Under the pieces are notes generated by a model. The model made no database searches, was not told the DNA's origin, and saw only the letters and a program-made list of their open reading frames with translations. This document shows positions 48,468-60,160 of a DNA stretch of 64,000 nt, piece after piece. Source of the stretch: Calliphora vicina (Eukaryota > Arthropoda > Insecta > Diptera > Calliphoridae); NCBI RefSeq assembly GCF_958450345.1, contig NC_088780.1, positions 155,540,726-155,604,725 of the forward strand, in the 5' to 3' direction. Each line of letters starts with the position of its first letter. The stretch's first letter is position 1. A program made the position numbers and the translations under genes.

Positions 48468-50470
48468 ACACATTTATGCAAATTTAAACATTTTTGGGCA
48501 AAAATTAGAAAATTTCTTTGAGTTCGACCTTTGCTGGCTATCAATGCCGACCACTGATTTAAACGAATTTATGTGAAGGTTATGGACTTGGCATTAAAAC
48601 TATAGTAAAACTGGCGCATCTTTTGATTTAATTTTGTTATTATTAATTTTATTATAATGAGAAAAACCATAAACTTCTTAGATCAAATACAAAGTATTTG
48701 GATTTCGGAAAAAATGTACAAATTTTAATTCGAACGAATTTTAAGAAATGGAAAAACTATTTCGATTAAATTGCATGAGGATTGCTCTATAAGAATTTAG
48801 ATTCTAATTGTTAAACAAAACCGTATAAAAATTTAAAAAAATCTAATATTTTATTCAGCTGTATCAAATTCGTTCGAGTCCTGCTGGCTATTAGAGCCGA
48901 ACACTGATTTCGTGACCAACTTAGAGGAATTTAAAAAATTAATTTATTAACAGACTTTGCATTATATTCAGTACATTTAAACTTATTAAATTCATTGAAT
49001 TATTCCAAAAACATTTTGAATAATCTATTACATCATTTCTGTTTAAAGATTTGATTTTAAAATTTCTTAAGTTGATCTTTAGTTGGCTATAACTACTTAA
49101 TGCTTTAAACATATTACATATACTTCACGCTCTATGCCAACATTTGTTAACCTACATATATTTGATCCCTTATAACTATGTTAAACTTATTTAACCCTAA
49201 AAACACTCTACATAATTCTATAAAATACTCCCCCTAAAATATTCTGTATATTAAAAGCCTGAGAAAATGTTGGAAAAAATTTTATGATTATTACCATATG
49301 TAAACTAGAAAGACAAATTCTATAAGAAAATGCCATCAATAATACAAAATACAAATGCGGGTTATCAATAACCTAATTAAATCATAGATTATAACAATAA
49401 CTTCAAAAATAAAATCGCCGTTTTAATGGGGTGAGAACAATTTAAAACCAAATTTTCTTTTAAAAAAAATCACACCAGCACTTTTAAGTAATAAAAAGAA
49501 ATTAATAAAATTGTAACAAAAATACCCGCATGAGAAAATTAACAAATTCTAGTTTCAAATTGTCATAAGTATTTCAATTTCAATTAAAATTTCAAGTTGT
49601 AAATTTTTCCTTAACACTTAATGGGAGTCTAAAGTAGAGCACCAACTTTAGTTGACAATATAATTAAGCAATTTCGGGGTGTTTTTTTCCAATATTGTGT
49701 TTCTGTGTATGTACAAATGTGTTATCTTAACATTTTATTATTTACTATCTGCTGATAATTTTCTATTTATTTGTCTGCTATATTTCTATTTTTTCCAGTT
49801 ACGAAGTAATTGGGGAAGCGTAAAATTTATAGAGAAGTTGTGTTTAAAGTTTTAGTATTTTCTGGGTCTCTACAGATAAAGTACAATATTTGGTGGTTAT
49901 TATTATGGTTTGTATGTCATAAGCCATAAAAAATATATACAAAATGAATATACAGACAATTTCTGTTGATTTTTTTTTAAGGGGTGTTTAAACATAAGAT
50001 TTTTAATATGGAGTCATACTAAATACACTTATATATGTATACAATATATAAAAGAATATATTTTGTAGCTTGTTTAAGTATGAGTAAACAATTTTATATA
50101 GATAAAAATATTAAATAAAAAAGAATAAACAAATAAATAGATAACAAGTTCAAATTTATTATTTGTTCATTTAAAATATTATAAAAATCTGTTTGTTAAA
50201 TTTTATTTTACGCAGCCATTTCAATTTCAGATTTATTCTAACAAAACATCTGCTTGTAATTAATGGGAAAGATTGAAAATAAAATAATTCAAATAATTTA
50301 AAATTTTGTTCAAGCTTAATTTATTGTCATAATATTAAGAAAAGAATGATGTGCATTATCTTGGTGCACTAGCCACTTCATCAGCATTCTTTGGTACAAT
50401 AGTTTTTGGTGTCAAGTAAACGATTTCAAAATAAAAGATATTCATGTTTGATTTTAAGAGAACAAATTCC
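48468..50470. other. Non-coding AT-rich sequence with two copies of a dispersed phrase
   Basis: Near 48520-48560 and 48871-48912 a shared phrase (GTTCGA, then CTGCTGGCTAT, GCCGA, CACTGATTT) appears; a third copy lies at 52213-52257. No gene recognised. Confidence 0.45.
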
Positions 50471-50474
50471 ATAA

Positions 50475-51905
50475 AAAATTATGTTTATAACTTTATTTTC
50501 TATAGAAAATCTTGTTTATAACAGTTTATTCCATGGAAAATTGTTTGTATAACAGTTTTTTCCCATAGAAAATTTAGTGTATTACACATATTGTTTGTAT
50601 AACAAATTCTTCTATAGAAAATTAAGTGTATAACAGTTTTTTTCAATAGTAAATTTTGAGTATAACAGTTTTTTTTTTCATTGGAAATTCTTGTATAACA
50701 GTTTTTTCTATTGGAAAATCTTGTATAACAGTTTTTTTCTATAGAAAATTCTATGTATAACAGTTTTTTCATCAGAAATGTTCGTTTATAACAGTATTTT
50801 CTATAGAAAATGGTTTATATAACAGTTACTTTTATAAAAAATTTTGTGTATAACAGTTTTTCTATAGTAAATTTTGAGTAGAACAGTTTTTTCTACAGAA
50901 AATATTCTGTATAACAGTTTTTCTATAGAAACAGTTGTATATAACAGTTTGTTTTATAAAAAAAATTGCGTATAAAACTATTTTCTATATTAAATTTTGA
51001 GTAGAACAGTTTTTTTCTATAGAAAATTCTATGTATAACAGTTTTTTCATTAGAAAATTTCTATAGAAAATATTTTATATAACGGTTTATTTATAGACAA
51101 TTTTGCGTTTTTCTATAGTAAATTTTAAGTAGGACAGTTTAATCTACATGAAATATTCTGTATAACAGTTTTTAGATAATTTTATAGATAATTTTGTGTA
51201 TAAGACTATTTTCTATATTAAATTTTGAGTAGAGCAATTTTTTCTATAGAAAATTATATGTATAACAGTTTTTTCATTAGAAAATTTCGAAATTTTCTAT
51301 AGAAAATGTTTTATATAACAGTTTCTTTCATAGAAAATGTTGCATATAACAGTTTTTCTATAGTAAATTTTGAGTAGAACAGTTTTTCTCTACAGAAAAT
51401 ATTCTGTATAACAGTTATTTCCATAAAAAATTTGGGTATAACAGTTTGTTTTATAGAAAATTTTGTGAATAATAGTTTTATCTACAGATAATGTTGGTTA
51501 TAACAGAAATGTTTTGATATAAAGGTATTTTCTACTGAACCCTTTGTGTATGACACTATTTTTATAGAAATGTTTGTGTAACAGATCCTTTTATAGAAAA
51601 GTGTGTGTATAACAGTTTATTCTTATAGAAAAAGTATTATTATAGAATTTTTATTATAGAAAATGTTGTATATTGTAGATTTTTTTGTGTATAAAAATAT
51701 TTCTGCTATAATTTTGTGTATAACTATTTGTTTGAGTAGAACAGTTCCTTTTGCAGATCATTTTTTTTTAATAAAAAAAATGTGTATGTTTTACAGAAAA
51801 TTTCGTGTATAACAGGAATATATATAGAAATGTTGGTATATAATCCGGTATAACAGCATATTCTACAAACAATTTTGTATATAACAGTTTTATATAAACA
51901 AAAAT
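50475..51905 (+). repeat. TATAACAG minisatellite, array B
   Basis: About 45 copies of a 27-33 bp unit, GTATAACAGTTTTTTC then TATAGAAAATT. Blocks of three to four units are themselves repeated (the run near 50740-50900 resembles that near 51020-51130 and 51250-51370). Same family and orientation as array A, 50 kb away. Confidence 0.93.
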
Positions 51906-53114
51906 AGAAAAGTGAAAAAATGTTATTTGAATATTAGTTTTCAACCCTGGTCGCAGCTTTTGAAGAGAATAGAGGATCTTAAAAATCGTAAGTTAGTCAC
52001 AAAGAGATCATGAGAAATTTGTGAAAGTTTTTAGCTTTTAAGGGCGCTGAGAGAAAAATTCTGATTAAATTTTGAATGCGAAATTCAATATTATTATGAA
52101 GATATTTTTATGCGATATAATCCAGCTTTATTGAAAGCTACGAATTTAATGATTTAAATTAATGAGATTTAAATAAGTTTCAATAATATTCATGTCATGT
52201 TCATAACAACTAACTCGGGTTCGGCCCCTGTAGACTAATAGAGCCCACCACTGATTTTAAGTAATTTCTAATGAGGTTTTAAACCTGAATAAAACTTAAA
52301 CAAATCTTGCAAAAAAAATTCATAGAAACAGGATGAGCTTCACTTGTGTATAAAAAATACTGTGTTTTTTTTACTTATCAAAATACTTAATTTATTTGTC
52401 TTTTAATTAACAAAAGCCAAACAAACTGTTAATTATAAATTTAATATATTGTTAAAAAAAATAAAAAAATAAAACAAAAAGTCATTTAAACACTCTCATA
52501 TACATTTGTTAACTACTGAGAGCTCATTAATTTTCCATTTCAAAATGCAATTTCAAGTTGATATTGTATTTCTACTTTATTGTGTTGAACCACAATTTGA
52601 TAGCAAAAACAACTGCAGCAACAAAATGTTTTAATAATAATGAAAAAAAAAGTTTAATATTACTTTTTAAAAAAAAAAAAACATAATAAACCAAATGGCC
52701 TTGACCATTAAATATTTATGAAACGAAAAAAATTTTGTTGGCTTAGCAGCAGTGCACTTGCTACGCTCAGCACAATGAAAAATTAAAAATATATACAATA
52801 ATAAAACAAAAATTATTGTACATATTGTATTATTTATGCATATAAATACGTTTAAATTTCTGTTTAAATATACTATGATGTATGCATAAGTATAAGTACT
52901 GCGAATTTAAACAAAGCATCATATAATGTTTTTGAATTTTGTTTGATGGCAGAGAAGAAACCCAAAAAAAAGAAAAAAAATTTATTGATAAAAAAAATAA
53001 ATCTGCTAGGCAAATGTAATGCATTTGAACACAAATTGAAAACTATGTATATTTAATAAATTATTAAAAGAATTTTTTTACTTAGAAAATTTTGTTACCT
53101 TACAGAGAATAAGT
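51906..53114. other. Non-coding AT-rich sequence
   Basis: Contains the third copy of the GGTTCGGCCCC/CACTGATTT phrase (52213-52257) and poly(A) tracts. No gene recognised. Confidence 0.5.
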
Positions 53115-53485
53115 TGTACATGTTTACTGTAACCATTTCAAAACAAGTTTTCAATAATATTATGGTCACTGTAATAATCGATATGATTGCGGTAACCATA
53201 ATTTTACCATCCACATGATTGTAGCAATCATATATATGATTGCAGTAAATAAGTATATGTTTGTAACAAATATTTTTATGTTGTTCTCGGCTTATGGTTA
53301 TCATAATCTGAAAACAACATATTATGATACAATATAATGATTCATCCTGAACTTGACTATCACAAATATATACTTAATTACTGCTATCATATATATGATT
53401 GCTACAATCATGTGGATGGTAAACTTAACCATATTATGGTTAGTACAATCATATAAATAATTACTGTGACTATAATATTGTTAAA
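53115..53485. mobile_element. Foldback element, copy 1
   Basis: Two arms of about 135 bp (about 53150-53285 and 53350-53482) form a long imperfect hairpin: AATATTATGGTCACTGTAAT pairs with ATTACTGTGACTATAATATT, and CCATCCACATGATTGTAGCA pairs with TGCTACAATCATGTGGATGG. The loop contains AACAACAT/ATGTTGTT. A clear relative lies at 56502-56870. Confidence 0.75.
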
Positions 53486-53886
53486 AAAACATTTAGAAAT
53501 TTTTAAATTTTGTTAATTTTTTTTATTTTCATTATTTTAAAAGTAAATTTTAATTAGGCTTAAAAAGGGCGATTATTTCCAACAATTATCATGTATTCAA
53601 AATCAAACACATGTCGGATATGAGCTGAAATTTGTTATATATTTATTTCCACTGCATTATCATGCACGGCATTACCCAATGCTAAATACTGCAAGTTGTT
53701 TCTTTTGAAGCCATTAGTTGGTGAATTTAATCTTGTGTTAGCACATGCTACAAAATTTGTAATGAAATTTTGATTATTTTTGATAGAAATTTGTTTAAAA
53801 TTTTATTAATTTTTTTCTTAATAAAAACGTAAAGTTTTATATATCGCTAGAAGGCTTTAGAAATTGATTACAAATTAAATAACAAA
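53486..53886. other. Non-coding AT-rich sequence
   Basis: Includes the phrase CACTGCATTATCATGCACGG (about 53649) and TTGAAGCCATTAG, which recur in altered form at about 54051-54115, flanking the small foldback at 53887-54008. Confidence 0.4.
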
Positions 53887-54008
53887 CCAGTTACCACGAA
53901 GTCTGGTTATGTGTTAACTAATAGTTAAACTGACAGTTTTCATTCAAAAATAATTTTAACCGGGAGTATAACTATTAGTTAATGCATAAGTAGGCTTCCT
54001 GTTAATGG
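53887..54008. mobile_element. Small diverged foldback (MITE-like)
   Basis: An imperfect hairpin: TGTTAACTAATAGTTAAAC (left) pairs with GTATAACTATTAGTTAAT (right), and the outer CCAGTTACCACGAAGTCT resembles the complement of AGGCTTCCTGTTAATGG. No target duplication fixed. Confidence 0.4.
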
Positions 54009-54985
54009 GGGTTAGTTGCTTAATTCTCCGGTTTTTCATATATAATTTTCCACTGCATTACCGAACACTGCATTACCAAAACTTTGTTGTTTACTTTAAA
54101 GCCATTAATTAGATTATGGAAAACAATAAATTAGACATATTATACATCAATTCAAAAAATTTTTAAACATTTTAATAATTCAAAAGTTCATGGTCAATTT
54201 TTGGCAAAAACAATTGAGTTTTTGTTTATATGAAAATTTTCATTATGTTTTAAAATGATAGCTTATTCATAATAAATTTTTTCTAGAAATTTTGTTTCAT
54301 AAAAATTGATTAAGAATTAGGGGACAAATAGTTATAGTTGATCAAACAATTTCAAAACAAAAAAAACTTTTCAAAAATCCTAGAGATTGAAGTTTTTGCA
54401 TCACTTTCTCTTTTGGTTATTTAAATTATTTATAACACACTTTTTTTATAGAAAACAAATGTAACATATTTGTGTTACCTCAACATTAGGAATTGAAAGA
54501 AATGTTCTTTCACCATTGGCAGGCAAACACAAAGAATGTTATAAATTTATTAAAACAAATTTGAAGGTGTCATAAAGATATAAAGCCCCCTCCTCACCCC
54601 AATATAAGTATGATGAAATTAAATGTTCACATTTTTTTTTTACAAAAAAAAGAGGAAAATTTTGTTGGCAATGTATATGCTTGTATTTCATAGCACGTTT
54701 TCAGTTCAGTTTTTTTTTTAATTTTCAATTTCTTTTTTTTTATTTTTCGCTTTTAAAACAATATTTTTTGTTGTTTGCTAGCTACTCTGCTGCATTATAG
54801 AATTTTTGTTAAAGACTTGAATAGAAAATAAAACCAAAAAATAAAAAAAAAATTAAATGTTATATAAATATATAAGTGAAAAATGCTTAAGTATAAGTAT
54901 AATACTCACACAAACACAGCACTACCTATACATAGAAACGATACAAAAAAAAATATATATTTTTTAGATTGGCTCATATGCAAGA
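54009..54985. other. Non-coding AT-rich sequence
   Basis: A CCCCCTCCTCACCCC tract at 54587-54600 and poly(T) runs are the only standouts. No gene recognised. Confidence 0.5.
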
Positions 54986-54989
54986 CCTT

Positions 54990-55130
54990 GAAAAATGTTT
55001 TCTTCAACGCCAAAACACATACAAGAGAGAAAGAGCCAACTTAAGCGAGCGAGAGAGAGAGAGACACCAGCCCCCTTAGCTCCCAACCGCCCCCTACTTA
55101 AAAAGAGTCAGAGAGAGAGAGCCCCACAAT
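54990..55130 (-). promoter_or_regulatory. GAGA-rich promoter-like island upstream of pasilla
   Basis: Several runs of GAGAGAGA and GAGCGAGCGAG (55024-55064 and 55105-55120) flank an unusually GC-rich stretch with CAGCCCCC and ACCGCCCCC. On the minus strand TATA-type sequence precedes TCATTG (A+1 at 55130) at about the right spacing. GAGA-factor sites of this kind mark many developmental gene promoters and polycomb elements in flies. The position, about 9 kb upstream of the canonical ps coding exon, suits a distal ps promoter. This is an inference from composition and spacing only. Confidence 0.33.
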
Positions 55131-56501
55131 GAGTGCGAAAAAATATATATATAATATAATAAAAGAAAATAATATATTTAAAATATTGCACAAAATAATT
55201 GCAAAACAACTGAAAAATGTTGATATATTGTTCTATAGAAAATGAAATTAATTAAAATTAAACACAAAAACAACACAATATAACTCAAAGTTAAGGTATA
55301 AAAACATATTATTAAATTAAAAAAAAAAATAATTTAATAATTTATTAAAACACAACCATAAATAATATGTGTTAAAGCATTTCAATTAAATAGAAAACCA
55401 GCTGTTTTCATTTTTATTATAATTCAGGTAAATGAGGCATTTTAATAATGTTAAAAAAAAAACCAGCCAGGGATATTAGAAAATACATTTTTAAATCACA
55501 AAACAAAGAAATAATTTAATTTAATAACATTGTTTAACAGCTTTTGAATACTTAATAATAAAATATTATAGAAAAAACCAGCAGAAAGGAATTTGCATTA
55601 TTAATTTTATTTAAAAAATTAGCATACTTTAAGGATATAAAGGAATTAATCAATAAAACCATGTTTCATTTGTAATATAATAATAACAAATGAAACATAT
55701 TTCAGAAAAACCATAACCATAAATTTACTAAAAGTAGGTTTTATTTATGAAATATTAAAACATCCTTAAGGTATGCTTTCATCATTGTAATTTAAAGTTA
55801 TATAAACAATTTTCAATTTTAAATGCATTTTCTTAACCACTGTAAAACCCTTACAACCCTTACATATTTAATATCATGATTAAATGTATAATTTATCTCT
55901 GCTGTTTACCAATCGATTTTATTATTTATAATTTATGTTAGAAATTACATATAATTTGTATTAAAAACACTTTATAAATTATAGGAATTTCTATTAAGTA
56001 ATGAAATTTCCTAACAAAAAGTTAGGAAACAAGGGCTGAGAGAAAAATATGTTTCAAATATGAAATAATTAAAATTTAGCAGTTTTGAATTTTTAAAGCT
56101 AAACAGCTAACAATAAACAGTGAAAGACAGCCAAGAATGATTCACAACAAAATAGTGGAAAAACAGTAATAAAATTAATTAGAAATTGAAATTTATAGAA
56201 AAAAAAAACCTAGAAATATTTTATGTTCAGGCAAAATAATTCATACATTGTAATTATATATCAGACAAACTAAAAACAAACAAATTATTGTTCAATACAA
56301 TACATTTTTTCTGACGGACCTAAAATAACTAAGAAAGGCCTGATTCAGAAACATGAACGAAAAACCATTTTAAAAGTTTCTTATGAAAATCCCTAAGTTT
56401 ACAAATAATTTTATAAAAAAAATTGAAAATTGTTTTGCAGTCAAGTTTCTGAAATAGGTCCTAGATTCTATAAACATTCACGTCCAAAGAAAAAATATTG
56501 T
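55131..56501. other. Non-coding AT-rich sequence upstream of the GAGA island
   Basis: Very A/T-rich with TATATATA near 55143-55157. A 20-odd bp inverted pair (AAACCATGTTTCATTTGTAAT near 55659, with ACAAATGAAACAT near 55687) forms a short hairpin. No gene recognised. Confidence 0.5.
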
Positions 56502-56870
56502 AGTACATGTTTTCTGTAACCATTTCAACATGTTTTTTAACCATATTGTGGTCCCTGTAATTATTTCTATGTTTGCGCTAACCAAATATGTTAAAACTAC
56601 CATCCATATGATTATTTCAATTCTATGATTATAGTAAATAAATATATGTTTATGGCAATCATGTTCATCATGAATCAATATACAATATCATAATATGTAT
56701 GTTGTTTTCAGATTATGATAACTAATCTACCATTTCATCATAAAAATGGTTGTCACAAACATATATATCATATATGATTGCTACAATCGTGTGAATCGTA
56801 ACATTAACATATTATGGTTACCTCAAACATATAATTAAATACAGTGACCATAGTATTGTTAAAAATCGTG
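56502..56870. mobile_element. Foldback element, copy 2
   Basis: It shares with copy 1 the leader GTACATGTTT.CTGTAACCAT, arms with ATTGTGGTCCCTGTAATTA and TACAGTGACCATAGTATTGT, and ACTACCATCCATATGATT. Arms are more diverged than in copy 1, so the copies differ in age or the arms of copy 1 were homogenised. Confidence 0.7.
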
Positions 56871-57059
56871 TAAAAATATTGTCATGAACTCGGAACTCAC
56901 ATAATCCATTTAAATCACATAATATAAAATGGACTAAAGTATAACAGACATATTTGTTGAAATATCAGACTGCATTTGAACGACAAAATACTCTCAAAAG
57001 TTATTAAAAAGAAATGTTTGAAAAATTTTTGTTGAAAACCTTGCCAATAAGCATTTTTA

Positions 57060-57275
57060 CTGGAATTCAAGTCTTGAATTATAGTTAAGTGTAATTCAAG
57101 CCTTGAATTACAGTTAAGTGTAATTCAAGCCTTGAATTATAGTCAAATGTAATTCAAGCCTTGAATTACAGTTAAGTGTAATTCAAGCCTTGAATTACAG
57201 TTAAGTGTAATTCAAGTCTTGAATTATAGTCAAGTGTAATTCAAGCCTTGAATTATAGTCAAGCAATTAAAAAGG
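57060..57275 (+). repeat. CTTGAATT minisatellite, 29-bp unit
   Basis: Seven copies of AATTCAAGCCTTGAATTACA followed by GTTAAGTGT. The unit is built on the near-perfect palindrome AATTCAAGCCTTGAATT. It starts with AAGCATTTTTACTGG, which recurs inverted (CCAGCAAAAATGCTTA) to the right of each unit of the 58-59 kb repeat. Confidence 0.9.
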
Positions 57276-58009
57276 AAACATAAATTCAATCCATTAAAAA
57301 ATAATTCTAAGATTTTCTAATAAAATATTCAGGTAAAAACTAGTAGATTTTAAAAATAGGTTTAATTTCTCAAATCACTCAATCAAATTTAATAATAAAT
57401 TGATTGTATATCATGATACAATAATTGTAGAAGGTAGAATCACTAGGGAGAATTTTAAATATTTACCCCTATAACGTCAAACTTATTTTGATTTTATTCA
57501 TATTTTCTTTTGTTTGACGTTACAAGAATTGTATAATTGAGAATTTATTTTCTACTGAGTGTACCTTATATTGTTGTGTCAGGATTGTATATTATATCAC
57601 TAGTTCTAAGAGAAATTAACAATGAGTCAAACTTATTTGTTTGAAAACTGAACGATTTTTTGAATCGGACTCTAAAAAGAAAGTTCTTGCATTCGTATAA
57701 AAGCGAAATAAGTATTCGACCGTGCGAGATTTTTTATTTGGGATTCCCTTATACGATGGCGTTCGAGTGAGTTTTTACTGGAAAGCTAAGAATATTATAA
57801 TGTATTCATTACTAAATACTGAGAAAAATATGAACAATCAAGCTTTATTAATATTAAATTACTAATGAACAAAAATAGACTATAACTCGAAAGCGATTTA
57901 TGATATGTAAAAATTATCTTTAAACAAAATGTGGCAAATTTTATTTTACACAAATTGATCTGCAATATGTAATAAATGAGGCCATCAGGGCAAAAGTGAT
58001 GTAACCCAC
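57276..58009. other. Non-coding sequence between the minisatellite and the long hairpin
   Basis: AT-rich. A patch near 57460-57535 has an inverted pair (TAACGTCAAACTTATTTTGA and GTTTGACGTTA). No gene recognised; the 91-codon minus frame 57795-58070 is hydrophobic low-complexity sequence. Confidence 0.45.
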
Positions 58010-58245
58010 AAAAAAAAAACACAAATTCAAGCCTTATGATTCTTATTTGAAACACATTTAATTTTTTCAAATATTTTTGAATTTTAAAACATAATTAAAT
58101 TTACTTTCATGTCAAATTCCAACAAAAATGTTCAAGTGCTTGAATTTGTCATGAAAGTAAATTTAATTATGTTTTAAAATTAAAAAATATTTGGAAAAAT
58201 TAGATATTTTTCAAATAAAAAGCATTAGACTTGAATTTATGTTTC
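58010..58245. repeat. Long hairpin (inverted repeat, arms about 110 bp)
   Basis: The inner about 40 bp of each arm match at all but one position: TTTTAAAACATAATTAAATT (left) against AATTTAATTATGTTTTAAAA (right), around a loop of about 23 bases. The outer part is diverged but continues to CAAATTCAAGCC and its counterpart GACTTGAATTTATG. Confidence 0.85.
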
Positions 58246-59045
58246 CTTTTTTACTGGATAATGCTATTGATATAAAGTGTAATACAACTGCAATTTTAAT
58301 TGCTTGACTATAATTCAAGGCTTGAATTACATTTGCTTTGAAAACCAGCAAAAATGCTTATGATGTAAAATGTTCTACTTTTCATAGAAAATCATGAAAG
58401 TTGTTATAGAAAAACTTTCATAACTTTTGAACCCATGGAAATATTATTTTATAATTTTCACAAAGTAATTAAACCCAATAATCACCAAAAAATCAAGCAG
58501 TGCAACATTTTGTTGGAATTTGACTTTAATGCAAATATAATTAAGTTTTAAACTTGAAAAATATTTTTCAAATAAAAAGCATAAGGCTTGAATTTATGTG
58601 TACTGGAGAATGCTATTGATTTAAAGTGTAATACAACTATAATACAATTGCTTGACACTAGATTCAAGGCTTGAATTACACTTGCTTTCAACATTGATAT
58701 CCAGCAAAAATGCTTATCGGGGAAAAATATTCCACTTTTCATAGAAAAATCATGAAAGTTGTTATAGAAAAACTAACATAACTTGTGAATCCATGGGAAT
58801 CTCATTTTATAATTTTCACAAAATAATTGCACCAAAAGCACTAAAAATTCAAGCACTTGAACATTTTGTTTAAATTTTACTTATGTTTTAAACTTGAAAA
58901 ATATTTGTCAAACTAAAAAGCCTAAGGCTTGAATTTATGTTTCCTTTTTGACTGGAGAATGCTATTGATATAAAGTGTAATACAACTATAACTCTATTGC
59001 TTGACTATAATTCAAGGCTTGAATTACACTTGCTTTCAACTTAAA
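58246..59045 (-). repeat. Tandem repeat, unit about 340-360 bp, CTTGAATT family
   Basis: Three diverged units each contain AAAGTGTAATACAACT, TTGCTTGACTATAATTCAAG, GCTTGAATTACACTTGCTTT, CCAGCAAAAATGCTTAT, then TTTTCATAGAAAAATCATGA and AAAGTTGTTATAGAAAAACT. The CTTGAATT core and CAGTAAAAATGCTT end are inverted relative to the minisatellite at 57060, so the whole 57-59 kb block looks like one decayed foldback element. Confidence 0.8.
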
Positions 59046-59429
59046 ATCCATTAAAAGATCTTATTGAAAATAAAAATAAAATTTTCTGAGTTAGCCAGTG
59101 GTAAAGTACATTTTCCAATTTTTGAGGCCATTTTACTAAGAAGATATAGAAATTTTATAAAATATTTGTAAAGCTAGAACTGAAACCTTTGAAAAGACAT
59201 GATATTTGTTAAAATAAATTGGGGCGTTCCAAAGTTGTACAATCCTGATCATGGCTAATTTTGCACACAAAATTTACAAAATGTCCAAATTTAGAGGGTT
59301 ATAGAAAATGAACCGTATATGATATAAGCCTGGTTTATATGCCATAAAATTCGCATTTAGGAGTAGAATACATGATTTGAATTTCAAACAAAATCCAACT
59401 AGAGAAACAGAATTGCCCAATACACGATT

Positions 59430-60160
59430 TTTTCAACAAACAGGGCAGAAAAGGGGCAGTAAAAGGGCAACATTTTTTAACGGAAAAGAAATGGGCGTAA
59501 AATTAACTAATTAAATGTTTTTGGGAACAACTATTGAAATTGTTGAAAGAACAAAAAATAAACTAAGGAAAACTTTATTTTGGAATTAATCAATATAACA
59601 TTTTTTCAACAAAGAGGGCAGCAAAAGGGCAACATTTTTTCACAGAATAGAAATGGTCATAATGGTCATTAGAAAATAAAAGTAAAGCCTTATTTTATAA
59701 AACGAAGCGTTCAGAAACATAAGCAATTTGTAGGAAGAATACTGGGAAAAGGGTTTGAAAGTTGAATTTTTTTCAATACAAAATTAGTTTAACGTTTGTC
59801 GTTGCGTTTTATAAAATGAGGCCCTAAATGTTTTTGGGAAAAACTATTGAAATTGTTGAAAGGACAAAAAAGAAAAAGAAACTCAAGAAAATTCTATTTT
59901 GGAATTAATCAATACAACATTTTTTCAACAAAGAGGGCAGCAAAAGGGCAACATTTTGTCACAGAAAAGAAATGGCCATAAATTTTTTAAAAGGGGAAAC
60001 GCAAAATTAACTAATTAAAGGTTTTTTATAACAACTATTGAAATTGTTTAAAGAACAAAAAAGAAACTCAAGAAAACTCTATTTTGGAATTAATCAATAC
60101 AACTTTTTTTCAACAAAAAGGGCAAAATTTTTTCACAGAAAAGAAATGGAAATAAATTAT
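59430..60160 (+). repeat. Tandem repeat, unit about 170-340 bp
   Basis: Four diverged copies share TTTTTTCAACAAAGAGGGCA, GCAAAAGGGCAACATTTTTT, CACAGAAAAGAAATGG and ACTATTGAAATTGTTGAAAG, AATTAATCAATACAAC. The pair near 59595 and 59920 is closest. Confidence 0.8.

Noticed and set aside
50500..50772. Frame of 90 codons with repeated KNCYT motifs (also 317-598)
   Set aside because: The periodic peptide is the translation of the TATAACAG minisatellite; there is no independent sign of coding.
53095..56678. Similar short minus frames in 53095-53304 and 56478-56678
   Set aside because: The similarity comes from the shared foldback element, not from a conserved protein; they lack starts and motifs.
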